The position numbers and the translations under genes are program-made. From Udeniomyces pyricola (lineage: Eukaryota > Basidiomycota > Tremellomycetes > Cystofilobasidiales > Mrakiaceae), in NCBI GenBank assembly GCA_039545295.1, contig BCIK01000015.1, forward strand, positions 248,001 to 312,000: a DNA stretch of 64,000 nt, given 5' to 3'. Shown here piece after piece: positions 1-11,697 of this stretch. How positions within the stretch are numbered: the first letter of the stretch is position 1; each line of letters begins with the position of its first letter. The notes under the pieces were generated by a model. The model ran no database searches, was not told the origin of the DNA, and saw nothing but the letters and a program-made list of their open reading frames with translations.

Positions 1-1834
1 TTCTGATCTGCGACATATGCAATCACATAGTTATGTACAGTTTCTTTGGTATCGGTGCCACCATCTCACCCTTCATTATCGGGTCGTTTGTCGACCAGAA
101 CATCGCATGGAACGTGAGGCTTGTATTTCTCTTTGCGCATCATCAACCCCCGTATCTTGTATATCCTCTCAACTGATTGCGACTTGCCAAAATGATGCCC
201 TCTTCCAACATCTCTACCTTCTCTCTTCCTCCGTGGTCTTTTTAGAAATATTACTACATCCCGTTATCCCTCTCGATTCTCTTCGGTTTCATCCACATCA
301 TCCTCTTCTCCAACTACGATCAACCCACCGACAGTGACCACCCGGCCTCTTCATCCTCTCTCGTTTCTTTCCCTCTCGAACCCATCACGCCCGCCGAAGC
401 CAACTCGACCCTCGAAGCCTCCCACCCAACCACCATCCTAAACTCCTCGTCCTCAACCACTCCCGGCCATCGATCCGCACCCCCTTCGATCTATGCGTCG
501 CAGACGCCGAGGCAACGACTGGCGAGCTCGATGAAATATCCACTCGTTTGGTTAGGGTCGTTCCTGGTCATCTTGGGGTTGTAAGTTGTTGTTGTTGTTT
601 GTTTGTTTTTTTATAGGGGGAGAAGGGATTTTTTTTCAAGCGAAGGGTAGAAAGCAAAGTGTGACACACGAAGAGAAAAGCTAAACCCACTCGACTATTC
701 CCTTTCCGTCCTTGTTGGGGTTTTTTTTTTTTTTTTCGCTCTTACCTTTCTGCTCTTAGCGCCTCGACTGATGTCTACGGAAGCTGGCTGCCTACCTTTA
801 GTTCGTTGCACCTTCCCTCCTCTTTTGCTTCATTTTCCCCTCCCAAAACAATCCATCGTCCCCTCCCCTCCCCCTCCCCTCCAAGAAAAAAAAACTTACG
901 CCTCTCTTCCCTCTTTCTAACCAAACACTCAGTGCTTGACGTCAAGGTAAACCTTTCCCTCACCCACCAAATCAAGCTTTTGCCTCTAGAAGAGAAGAGA
1001 ATCTCCGACTTTATGCTATCTTTTTTTTTTCATATCTAATTCTGACACCCTTCCCCCCCCCCCCCCCCCCCTCCTCCTTCTTCCATGCCATCTTCCTTCG
1101 TCTGTTCTCTCACAGGGAGCTTCGCCCACTCTCTCTCGATACTCCCTCTCCGGCCTCTGGGGCGGCATCGCCCTCGGCCGGGTCCTCCTCGCCTATCCTT
1201 CCCATCGACTCGGCGAGAAACCCGCGTCGATTGCGTTCTTGATCCTCGTCATGGCCGGCCTCGTCGCACTCTGGCGGGTGGCCGACGTCCAGGCCAATAC
1301 GGCCGTCATTGTCGTTTCGGGCTTCTGTCTCGGACCGAGTACGTTTTGGATCTGTTCTTCTTCTTCTCTCTCAAACCCCCCCCCCTCCCCCTTCCCCCTT
1401 CCTGCCTTCGTTTTTGTTTTATTGGTGGTTCATGGATTTCACTTTGTATCGTTCTTCTCTCTTGCTAGTTTATCGTTTCTTCTACAATGTTCACCTTCAT
1501 GGCCGATCCTCCCCCCCCTTTTTTTTGTACCATCACTTATTTAATCACTAACTCTCAACCTCCCTTGCTTCACCTCCCTCCCTCCTAAAAAAAAAAAGTC
1601 ACACCCAACATCATCTCCCTAACGACGTCCCGGGTCCCACCTTCGCTCAAATCTTCCGTTGTCTCCATCATGATCGGTCTCGGCCTCCTCGGGTCGGCCA
1701 TCGGACCCCTCCTCGTCGGGCTCATCGCGCAGAGTACGGGTTTGGCGACGCTCTTGCCGACGGTCCTCTTGGCGATCTCGGGGGTGTCCATCGGGGGTTT
1801 GGTCGCTGTTCGGACGAGGAAGAGGGAGGATTAA
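1..1834 (+). CDS. MFS transporter, 3' part (5' end outside window)
   Basis: Membrane transporter of the major facilitator superfamily, substrate unknown. Exons I can splice: 1-113, 246-580, 760-800, 933-946 (14-nt microexon), 1116-1338 and 1599-1834, ending at TAA 1832-1834. The first exon encodes the typical fungal MFS stretch GIGATISPFIIGSF. The second has a hydrophobic segment (YYYIPLSLSILFGFIHI) and then a long Ser/Pro/Thr-rich cytoplasmic loop of about 70 residues. Later exons give ASTDVYGSWLPTF, YSLSGLWGGIALGRVLLAYP and the last helices (IMIGLGLLGSAIGPLLVGLI). This resembles the fungal family with a conserved G-x-W loop in the second half (BSC6-like MFS); that assignment is from memory of the family. 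Frame is continuous across all junctions: A|TC at 1338/1599 gives an Ile in GPITPNIISL. The acceptor at 1597-1598 follows 11 A residues, which is unusual. The start codon and first helices lie upstream of the window. Confidence 0.85.
1053..1071 (+). repeat. 19-base poly-C tract in an MFS-gene intron
   Basis: The C run lies in the intron 947-1115, between a TCTGACACCC branch-site-like sequence and the acceptor at 1115, on the sense strand. It is the clearest example of the C/T tracts seen in many introns here. Confidence 0.9.
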
Positions 1835-2762
1835 AGACAACACAAAAGGGAAAGAGAGAAGAAGAAAAAGGAAACGAAGGTTTTATTGTTTTTATTTTTT
1901 TTCGGAGGGGGGAGGGGAAGAAGATGGTCGAGTCGGTGGACGATCGACGGAAGAACGGTCCGAGAAGAGAAAACGAAGAGATAAAAAAAAAAAAGAAAGA
2001 ATAAAATGGGCGGGGGAATGGAAGAGGAGGAAGGGAAGGAGGCCAAGGGTATTTCTCGAATCGTTCACGGGTTTTTTTTTTTTTTTTTTTTCTCTTCTCG
2101 GCGGGCTCTCTGAAAGCTTGCGCTCGCTCGTTGTACTCTTCTTGTCGTAAGGTCATTCCATGTATCTCCTCCCCCCCCCCCTTTTTTCCCTTTTCCGTCT
2201 TTTTGCAACCTCGTTTCTCCTTCGAACCGCGTCTCATGACATGGTTTCGACTTCCTGGTGGTCACGATCGTGTTGCGTGTACCATCGTCGTCGTTCCACA
2301 CTTGAACAACACTCCTGCCCCTGCCCTCCCCTCCCTTTGAATCGACCCTGTAACTCTCTTTAGCTAGTACCTCACGTATGGCTTATGCAGCTGGCCTGTA
2401 TGTTTACAACACGTCTGTCTATACGTCCTACGACGTCGTTGTTAGTGTAACACTAGAAAGGTTCTTTGTTGCCTGATGAAATGATACAGCATCATGTCAT
2501 CGATGTCGGCTAGACAAGAAAAAAAGAAAGAGAGAGATCGATCAAACTAGCAACCCACCGAAAAGTATGCACAGAACCTTCGCATCCTTCCGAACCCCCC
2601 CCCCCCTCCCACCCCACCTTCATCTCCATTCTTGTCTCCACCCAAACAACCCCTCTCCAACCACCTTGCCTCCATGATCTCTGAATTCCTCCCCCCCCCC
2701 CCCCCCCCCTTCTTTCATTCTTCCCTTTGCTCCTGACACTTCTCCGCGGTTCCTCTCGTCTG
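1835..2762. other. Convergent 3' intergenic region with poly-C tracts
   Basis: This lies between the stop of the MFS gene (+) and the stop of the giant E2 gene (-). I see no coding potential beyond low-complexity open frames. It holds C runs at 2171-2181 (11), 2595-2606 (12) and 2691-2709 (19) and T/A-rich stretches, consistent with 3' UTR and polyadenylation sequence of two converging transcripts. Confidence 0.6.
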
Positions 2763-5700
2763 TCATGTTGCCGTCACAGGCTCATCGAGACTCTCCCCCC
2801 GCTCGAGCTTCTCGAGAAGGTTCTTAATCTCTTCAACGTTTTGCTTGAGCTGGCTGGTGCCTTGCGTCATCGAGTCGCCCATGTTACGTCCGTCCGTTTT
2901 GCCTGCATCAGTCAGTAGGTACGTTCGTGGACAGGGAATGAGAGGGGTATATCGTGATGTTCGAAAGGAAAGATTAGTCAACAATGGGATAATCGAGGTT
3001 GTTGGAATTGACGGAAAAGAGATATATATTAGCTGAATGGTATCGATTGGATGCGATCGAGCACGAACCGACCCTATGCAGGCAAGCAGATGTGACTTAC
3101 GACCATCATCTTCTTCGAGCCATTGATCGAGTTGTTTCCGAACGATCGAGGCTTTCAGACGGAAATGGGTTCGGACTACGTCGGCAACTGCGAAACAAGC
3201 ACGCACACAAATCGGGACGACCGTACGAGTCAGCTATCAACCGATCATCTGGCTCTTGAGGTAGAAGTGGAACATTAGCGGGACTAAGCTACCAACATGG
3301 ATACGGAGGAGCCTTGATGTTGTTCCTAAACGAGACGAGATCAAGGCGCAATAAGAAAGGGCAAGACAACAGCATTCAATTAATCAAGCAAAGGGCATCA
3401 TGCAACACAGGTGAAATAACAGCCGCGGGGAAGGAGCGTCAGGTCGGGGTGACTGAAAAAATTGGGACTAACAACATAGAATCGTGCGCGACCATTCGTC
3501 TGACGTTCTTGGAATATGCGTGAGAGGCTGGCGTCCCAGCGCTGTTGGACCACCTGGAAGTGGGCAAAAAGCAGATGGTAAAAGAAACGCAATTTAGTTA
3601 CTCTGGTGATAAGGGGGCGAGACGTGCCGAAATGTCGAAAATTAATCAAGGAGTGAAAGTGAGAGATGATCTGGGTTCTCACCCGGGTTCGTTGAGATAC
3701 GGCTCATCATTGAGGATCATGGCCTGATCAGCCGACGAAAAAAAAAGTATTGATTTGTATGATTGCGTTCAGCCGCAATTTGACAGCTAAGCACATGGTT
3801 TGGAGGAAACATATGGAAGAGAAGACGAACCTGAATCGAGATCAGGACCTGAAGTAGCGTGCTTTGGCCAGCGATCCATCCGGGACCAGCCCAAGTACCG
3901 AGCAGAGAGAGGCAGACCTTGCCGTCGGCGTACCTAAACAACAAGAGATACACATTCCAGTGCCCAGTCAGCGTTGGGGTTATCGGCTAGGCGTGTGAAG
4001 TTGAGAGAAGGGCTCGTCTCACAAGTTTGGATTGAGTCGATAGCGACCGCCATTAGTAGTCATGGCTGAAATAATTGGCCAGCCGCACAAGATCAGCCTC
4101 CTAGCCTCTGACATCAGGCTGAGCGCCTGATCCACCCTCTCTCACTACCGGATAACTCGCGTCATATTCGGAAATAACTCACTCTTGACCAGAGGTGGGT
4201 TTTGATTGTACTGTCCAGGCAGAAAGATGTCAAACAAGAAGCATCCGTTGGCGTACGGCGTACCGGCGGGTCCGATGATGACGGCTTTGATGACATCAAC
4301 TCGCTCGTCGTCAACACGAAGGAAGATGGAGCCATCGAGGCCAGTAGGGATATTGGTCGTCAAGATGGCGAGCTCCTTGGCGATGGCTAGCGATCGTTTG
4401 GGCAGAGAAGAGCCACTGAGGGCCACGATTGCTGAGGAGGATGAACCGGATTGAATGAGAAGCCATGATGAATTAGGGGGAGTTTTACGCAAGCGGGAAA
4501 AGCAAATAACGGCTGTCAGTTGTAGGCAAGAAAACTGAGCAACCCTCGAGTGATGAACATGATAAGGAAATCACGAACCACCCGAATGGACGTGTCTGAA
4601 GCTTTCCGAGTCGTGTCCTGACGTCTTGAGATCGCAGTATTCAAACGCAACTTCTCTCGCCCACTTCTCGTACACCTTGCGAATTTCGTCAACATCTTTC
4701 TCACTCGCGTCGAGCGACGGTCCGGCACTCGATGATCCTGCCACCAGGGTGCCATCCGCCGATGAAGCGGATTGATCTGACGACTTGTTGTTGATCTTGG
4801 GTAGCGAAGCGTGAAGTCGCTTGACAAAGGCGGCTCCCTTCTGCTCCGCGAGGGCTTTATCTATCGACGCGGCGGCTTCAAGGATTTGATTGCTGATGAA
4901 AGGAACAAAAAACAAATGAATAAGACGATCACGTCTCAGAGGGCAGCCATCATCCTATGGCATCCTGGTAGGGACGAAAAGTACAACGTACCAAAATGCG
5001 ACTAGTCGCTTGTTTTCGTTCTCTGCGAGCTTCTCGGCTTCAGGCTTAGTAGCCTGGAGCAGCTTAAGTTCTTCCTCTTCAGCCTTTTCCTTGATTTTTG
5101 CTCTTTCAGCCTCGCTCATGCGCTTCATCTCCTCTGTCATTTCCTCCTCCTCTTCGGGGACCGATGTCTTCCGACCCATGACGAGGAATCCTTTCTTGGC
5201 AGCTGTAGCTTGTATCACCAGACTTTCGAGCAACTCCCGAGGTCCGGGCGTGCCCTCGTATACGATGCTTCGTTCTTTCATCTTGGATTTGGACTTGACG
5301 AGCAAAGGTGTGGCCGAGATGCGCGTCATCTGAGGCATGGCGAGTGCACCTCCCAGGGATTCGTGCTTAGACAGGGTCTGCAAGAAGGAACCCAAAAAAA
5401 AGCACCTTACAGCGGAGTCAGCGTCTCGAGACGTCAGAGATGAAACAGAGATATGGACGCACCTCTAACCAAGAGAACAGCTCGAGGTAGAGCTCAGATC
5501 TGTCCGACATATCCGATATGGCTAAGAGGAAGAACGAACAATCCGATATCAATCTGTATTCAGTCTAGTCCGACTGTTCTACAGGCGACTTCGGTGCATT
5601 GCAAAAGAAGACTAGAGGGAAGGGGGGGGGGGGCGTACAGTCATTTCTGAGCAAGATGGCCCCGACGGCATTAAATCTTCGGCGGATATGTGCCAACGTG

Positions 5701-8100
5701 GTAGGATGTACGAGATAGTCAGAGGTTTTGCCGCCTCCAGGCCTTCGCAAGTTGGGAAGGAAGACGCGAACGTTATAGAGGAGGCTAGCCAAGCGAGAGT
5801 CTCTTGCCGACTGAGCTTGAAGAGCCTGGGCCATGCCGGACCTCTTGGTACATAAAGAGAGGAAAAGAAGAGAGCAAGAGCATGGTCAGTCAGGTGGTTC
5901 AAACAGGGCTGAGCGGAATGACATCTTTACCAAAGCTCGCCTGGCCTACTTACGTCTTCCGTCCCCGATCCCGAGTAACCTGTGCCGGCTGCAGCCGTCT
6001 TTCCTGTGCGGCCCGTCGTAGATATATCATAAGAATCCTCATCGTCCAAGTCCGAGGCATCAACGTCGTCTCCCGCAGTCATTTCAGCCGCCTTGCGCTT
6101 TTTCTTTGAGGGTACAGCTTTGGTAGAGGCGACCACCTTAGTAGAAGAACTTTCTGCGGCAGGTCCAAGGGAGGATAAAGTTTCAAAGGCAACGAAAGGT
6201 GTATGGTAGCCTTGGAGAGAGTAGAGCTCAGATGAGAGGCGGGTCACCATGATGAGGCCTAGCATACGGGGCGTTGATTAACAGCCAGACAGAAGGGAGA
6301 GAGGGAACAGAGAGACATGTCGGCAATCGAGTGAGCATGGGTTGCAAACAATTAATTGAGGGCGAGCAGAACTTCAGTGGACTCACCGACGCCCAAAAGA
6401 ACTCCCTGAAGATTTGGGCAGTGGAACAGCGTTTCATCCACGGCTTCCCCAACGATGCCGCCGCCTTTCTTGCCCTCAGCATCAACGGCAACCGTGGACT
6501 TCCTCCCCTTCTCAGCCGACGAGCACTCCTCGCCGCACGCAAAGCAGTAAACGTTCGAGCATGATGGGCACGATGGGCGGAGAAGGCTTTGGACGTGGTT
6601 AATGTAGGCCGGGAACGACGGCTGCGGAATAGAGTCACGACGTTAGTTGAGGCAGGAATGCGTAGGTCAACGTTCGATGGAGAAGACCGTCCAACTCACC
6701 AGGAGTGGGAACTATGATAGGTCCAAACATCAAGCTCGAAGTCAGACCAGTCGCCTCAAAAACAGCCCTCAAGCTCAAGTGGGCGACGCAGAACTCACAA
6801 AGTCGCCCTTGCTGCGGGTCCAAACGTGTCCGCACGTGCACTTGAGATCGTGTTCGGTAAGATCTCTCCATAGGTTGAACAAGAACCTTTGATATCACCA
6901 ACAGTGATATGGATCGTTCAGTAAACATCGCAGAAGAATCGCGTCTCACATGTGTCCCGCAGCCCTTACTGTCGCCACTCTGACCGGAAGCGGCACGACA
7001 ACGATTCCGTGCTGGATGAACGTACTCTTGCTCTCCCTTCTCTGGACACCCACTCATCCATTCTGCAAACGTCACACAGACTCCCTTGACAGGCCGGGCC
7101 TTTTCTCTTGACAAACGTGCTTCGGGCTTCTCCTCTGATGGGGTCAAGTTGACGGTGCAAGGCTCCGGCACCTCTTCGACCTCAATGACTTCTTCCTGGC
7201 GGTCCTTGGAAAAGAAGATGCCAGCATAAGGATCGTGGCCAGAAGTACGACCGGTCTCGGTAGTACTAGGGAGATGGGATGAGGTCGGTATGGGATCGTC
7301 TGCGAAGCCAGGAACAGCACAGGGTTATAAGCATCAAAGGCGGCACAGGGGGGTTGAGCTCCGGGAATACAACCACTTCCTGAGAGGAAGAGTTGTCGCT
7401 TACCATCAAGCAGATCATCATAGTCCTCCATGATTTCGTCATCATCATCATCATCATCATCATCGATCATATCCTCGTCCTGCTCATCCATGAGATCGTC
7501 GTCATCGTCGTTGTCGTCGCTGTCATTGGCAGCTGGTTCGTCATCCTCGCTCACATGCGATTCCGCTTCGGGTGTCTGCGCCCAAATTCGCCCGTTCCTA
7601 ACTCCATCAGCCAATAGCTCTCGACGCGAGAACGATACATATGTTAGCTAGGAACCAGCGAGTTGAGCATACCGGTATGCCTTGCCTGCCTCTGGACCGG
7701 TTTGAAGTATTCAGGAGAGGTCGGGCGAGGGTGAGCTCATCGTCGTTGTCATCAGCATCCGGAGCATCATCGTCCATGTAATCAAAGTCACCCGAGAAGA
7801 TCATGCCCTGGTAGAGATTATGAAGAGATACAACAAGGCAAGTAGCCGTGGGTGAGCCTTGGAGAGATGGACCAAGTGAAAGGGAGGGAGGGGCGTCAAG
7901 AGGGGGAAGAGCGGCTGGTGGGACGTACGGAGGCTTCGCCGACATCATTCCCGGCTTTGGCAAGGGCGAGCCGAGCTTTGGCCTTGGACACACCCTGGAA
8001 TGAAGAGATAGCGAGCATGAGCAACGGACGGGTGAGGAGTGATGAGTGAGGACATGGGTGAGGGTGATACCATATCCATGAGTTGCTTTAGTTGGGACAT
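2763..8100 (-). CDS. Giant E2 ubiquitin-conjugating enzyme, UBE2O/BIRC6-like
   Basis: Large multi-exon E2, about 1,000 residues, predicted to charge ubiquitin on a catalytic Cys and perhaps also choose substrates, as UBE2O and BIRC6 do. The C-terminal UBC domain is clear: AKELAILTTNIPTGLDGSIF and GPAGTPYANGCFLFDIFLPG (about 4150-4400), then RYRLNPN (4030-4060), then DGKVCLSLLGTW with the catalytic Cys (about 3900). It is followed by LLQVLISIQ, MILNDEPYLNEPG and the C-terminal HFRLKASIVRKQLDQWL (about 3130-3200). The tail ends in a short helix at the TGA, 2763-2765. The N-terminal half has an acidic tract (poly-Asp, 7438-7464), Cys-rich zinc-binding-like modules (CTCGHVW near 6840; CPSCSNVYCFACGEE near 6540) and the region SDYLVHPTTLAHIRRRFN (about 5680-5750). 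Start ATG is at 8098-8100 (MSQLKQLMDM, then a donor). The family is firm; the cell role is inferred. Confidence 0.88.
7438..7464 (-). repeat. CAT/ATG trinucleotide microsatellite encoding poly-Asp
   Basis: A near-perfect (CAT)n run on the + strand lies inside an exon of the giant E2 gene. Read on the coding strand it gives a continuous Asp tract in a longer Asp/Glu-rich segment. The tract is in frame and may vary in length between strains. Confidence 0.8.
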
Positions 8101-8468
8101 TTGATGTATGATGAAGTCGCCAAAGGAAAGGGGGGGGGGTTCGAAGAAGGGAAGCAAAGGAAAGGTGTTGCGGGGAGGACCGAAGCATCGGCCTCCCAGC
8201 GCAATAAACAAGTAAGCTAAAATGAGCTCTCGATCGTGCGCTTTGAAACGCGCCCTTGTGTCAACTGCACAGCTCTTAGTGCGTATGATTGACTTTTTGC
8301 TCATGTTTTATGTCGATGCATATTTGTATTATTGTATATACATACATGCATACGTACATTTATATCATGTACAGCTGCGCGCTTATAGTAGCTCATTCAT
8401 GCATGGCACCCGACGGCGCGATCAACTTGATTTTGATCATTCGATCCTTCCATCTTGCATGGTCCATC
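8101..8468. other. Intergenic region between the M20 peptidase 3' end and the giant E2 start
   Basis: Both neighbours are on the minus strand, so this holds the 3' end of the peptidase transcript and the promoter/5' UTR of the giant E2. A G run sits at about 8129-8137, just upstream of the E2 start. A TA-rich stretch with alternating cat/tac motifs covers about 8320-8370. No RNA gene or clear TATA box was recognised. Confidence 0.5.
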
Positions 8469-11080
8469 TTACCAGCCCCTCTCACTGTCAAACGCCTCCC
8501 TTACGCTCCTCGCAAACGCCACGTCATCTTCCGGCCGAGCTGCCAACCCTCCCAGCACCCTCGTCCCAACACACGCCAAACCCACCGCCGCGTGGATCAT
8601 CTCCTCGTGGGCCTCTGGCGCTCGAGCAGAGAGTGCAAAGGAAGATGTATGATTCCCCCCTCGAGGAAGCGTTGGGATCGCAAACGATGAGCCCATCGAT
8701 GGGGCGACTGGAAGATTAATTCGATCAATTGATATCATGAGTACATAAGAGCGGGTACGATCAAGCGGTCATCTCTCAGTATCGCTGAGACTAGGTGACG
8801 AGGGTGATAAAGAATGTTCCACTAACCGTACGTTACGTTGCTATGGAGCCCAGTCATGGAACGAGACGATGATGAGCGGTTGAGTGAAGACATCAATTAC
8901 ACCAATCAAGCATGTGTAGATGGTCAGCACGTCAAAAATCCTTCTCTAACCTTAACGAGAGCTTAAGCCGCCGCCGCACTTCAATCTACTCCTCTTTGTT
9001 TTCCACTCTCTCTCCTTCCTTTCAAATGCGATCTACTCACCCGAAATCCGTACTAAAGCTCCCTCCGTTCCCTCCTGATGCACTCTCCCCGACGATCTCG
9101 ACTTGCTGTCCATAAAGCCCCTGCATGACGTCTCGGTAGGCGTGGGACAGTGGGGAGTTGTTGCGTTGATCGAAATGGGCCGCGGCCGACTTGATCTCGA
9201 CGGTACACCCAGTCGATAGAGCGGCAGCTCTTGATATCCATGGTCAACACAGTGGAAAAGGCAAGAGGAAAAGAAGATATGGATCAGGTGATTGGTCCAC
9301 CCAAGAGTACGAAGAGTCCCCAAAGATCTGACTGTGATGAGATCGACTATATGTATTGACCGTGCAGATATATATATTAGGGTCATGCCGTACTCACTGA
9401 AAGCATCCATCCACTCTGGCTCTCAGCCTCTCCAACCCTGCCAACGTCGGGCTTCGGATAAAGTACTTGAGCGACGCAAATTCAGGGATCACGTTGGGTG
9501 CTTGACCTCCTTCGGTGATGATACCGTGTACTCGATCGCCTGGAGAGAGTTGTTGTCGATAGGCAGAGATGCTGTTGTAGGCAAGGATGACGGCATCGAG
9601 GGCATTGATGCCTCTGAAGAGATCGCAAGGAAATAGTGCCAGAACGAGTGAGCTCAAAGACCATCATACTACGCCTGAGGAATGGAAACACTGACTCCCA
9701 AGGAGCAGCTGCGGCATGTGCACTACCATGATTGAAGGAAAGATGGAACAGAGAGAATACTCAACATCAGTAATGTACCTCTCCTCCTTAGACACATCTC
9801 GACTCTCAATCCCCTCGGTTCAATCCCTACCGACGGAACTCACCTTTTCCCAGTATACTCCACATGCAAGGTTTGAATCGCCAAACTCGGCCTGATACTT
9901 CCCCAATTTCTCTCCGCGGGCCATCTACCTGGCCCTGGATGGCACATCAGTACCGCGGTAGCTCCTTCGTATGCCCCACCTTTGATCAGGGGGATCTTTC
10001 CTCCACCGCCTTCTTCGGCTGGTGTACCGAGAAGAACGACTGTGCCAGGGAGATCGTATACTCGGAGACAGTGGCGAAGAGTAAGGAGGGCTAAAACACC
10101 TGATACAGCGATGAGGTTGTCTGTGGCCGATGCAGGATAGAACAGTGAGTGATGGTCAGATGTAGAAGGACAAGTGTTATCGATTTCTCATGGGTTTACG
10201 GGGAACTGACGGCCGCATGCATGGCCGATCCCCTAAGGTAAGAAAGACCATCAGCCCCAGGATGCTTAGTCTCACCCAGATCATCAGTGTTGACAATGGA
10301 GTAGAGGCAGATGAAACGTACCGGTAAGGCGTCGTACTCTGATTGAAAGATAACCGTCTTTCCAGTGTGGTCCACGGAAGTACCATCCATCTTAGACAAC
10401 GCTTTCACCTCCTTCGCGTCGTTGTCTTCATCTCTCAATTTTGACAGCCCAAACCATTGTCCTAGCATACTATTTTCCAGCCATGCCTTCCGAATCCTGG
10501 GCGACGGATCAACTGGTGCAGCCATAGAAGCGTCGCGTCTTTGAGGTACATGCGTATACGATGCGCGAAAGGCCGTCGGGAGGATATACGATGGGGTAAC
10601 GTTGAAGCCTTGACGGCTGAGGAACGTGGTGAGGAGTGTATGAGCAAGACTGAAGGTCGTGGATTATAATTCATCAGGAAGAGACATAGGAGAGGAACAA
10701 GAAGGAGAATAAAAGGAGGGTTAGACGCAGCGTCCGCGATCTGCGGTCGATAAGGATCACGAATGAGAGAAGCAGAGAGCTAACGTTTCATGATACGCTA
10801 ACTCCGGGTGATCTAAGTTCAAGTAACCCATCAATTGATCAGTTTGTTGATATCCCAAAGCAACCACAAGGTTGTCCAGAGCGAGGGGGCCCATCACCAT
10901 AGAGCATCAGCGATCTGCACCATGGATATCGAGACTGATCTTCCGAAGCTCTGCCGCCCATCGTTGAGCCTCTTGCTGAATCACGATGTAGGCTTGAGCG
11001 TAAGGATCTTGTTTGGGAGAGATGAAAGGCGCTGGCAGAGTTGAACCAGACTGAGGAGCGTAGGGTGGCAGGGAATCCAT
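8469..11080 (-). CDS. Peptidase M20 family metallopeptidase/amidohydrolase (PM20D2/ACY1L2-like)
   Basis: Predicted zinc-dependent amidohydrolase cleaving amide or dipeptide bonds; the substrate is unknown. Start ATG 11078-11080 (MDSLPPYAPQ). Exons give AELRKISLDIH and DHPELAYHE (the family's I-H-x-x-P-E-L-x-Y-x-E), then FQSEYDALP, GIGHACG and HNLIAVSGVLALL. The intron splits the His codon of GHACGHN, and splicing restores it. Next comes LLGTPAEEGGGGKIPLIKGG with the general-base Glu, then AHAAAAPWE and GINALDAVILAYN. These are followed by IITEGGQAPNVIPE, AAAHFDQRNNSPLSHAYRD, a 14-nt microexon at 8827-8840 that joins FG to NVTYVAPS, and the last exon (FAIPTLPRGGNHTSSF) with stop at 8469. All metal-binding and catalytic positions I can name are intact. 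No signal peptide is seen, so it is probably cytosolic. Confidence 0.88.
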
Positions 11081-11697
11081 GCTGGTGGGAAGCGATTGAC
11101 GGATGTGGGTGCACAAGGGAAGGATGAATCGGCCACATCCGAAACTGGTTGCTGTACGCACCCTCACAACCCGGCTCAACTACATGAGTGACGCGAGCCT
11201 GTCATGCTTTGCGTCTCACCACGGCTTCTCAGATAAGAGGGTGATCAAGATAGCATCGATCAGAAGAACGTCAACAAAGAAAGAAAGCTATGAGAGTTTG
11301 AGGGTACCAGATCAATAGAAGGTAGAAGTTGGAAGCAAGAGAAGAAGAAAAGGTATATAAAAAGGTGGGAAATAGCAAGAGCAAAGGAAAAGAGATTCGG
11401 AGAACAGATTGAGTGAGGCAGGAGCAGAAGCAATGTTGAGGCAAGAGAAAGATGAACGTGAAAGGAAAAGGGAAACGCAACAGAGTACAACAGGAGTCGG
11501 CAGAGATTTGGAAGAAAAAAAAAAGATGCGAAACACGACAGAAAGAGATGAGATTGAAAGAACAGTTCTTCTATGCGACAGGAAAGAAACAATATAGACA
11601 GAGAGAAAGGATGACCCTAAGCGAGTGATAGAAAGAGGGAAAAAAAAAAACAAAAAAAAAAAACAAAGAGACCGAGAACCAATGTCTTGTACACGGC
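11081..11697. other. Intergenic region, A/G-rich on + strand
   Basis: This lies between the start of the M20 peptidase and the stop of the membrane-protein gene, both minus. From about 11270 to 11690 the + strand is strongly A/G-rich, so the transcript strand is C/T-rich, as expected for a 3' UTR. It ends in interrupted A runs (11641-11664). Open frames here are low-complexity Ser/Phe/Leu strings and are not supported as genes. Confidence 0.5.

Noticed and set aside
8222..8719. 165-codon open frame on the + strand
   Set aside because: Its downstream half is the antisense of the M20 peptidase last exon and its first half is intergenic TA-rich sequence.
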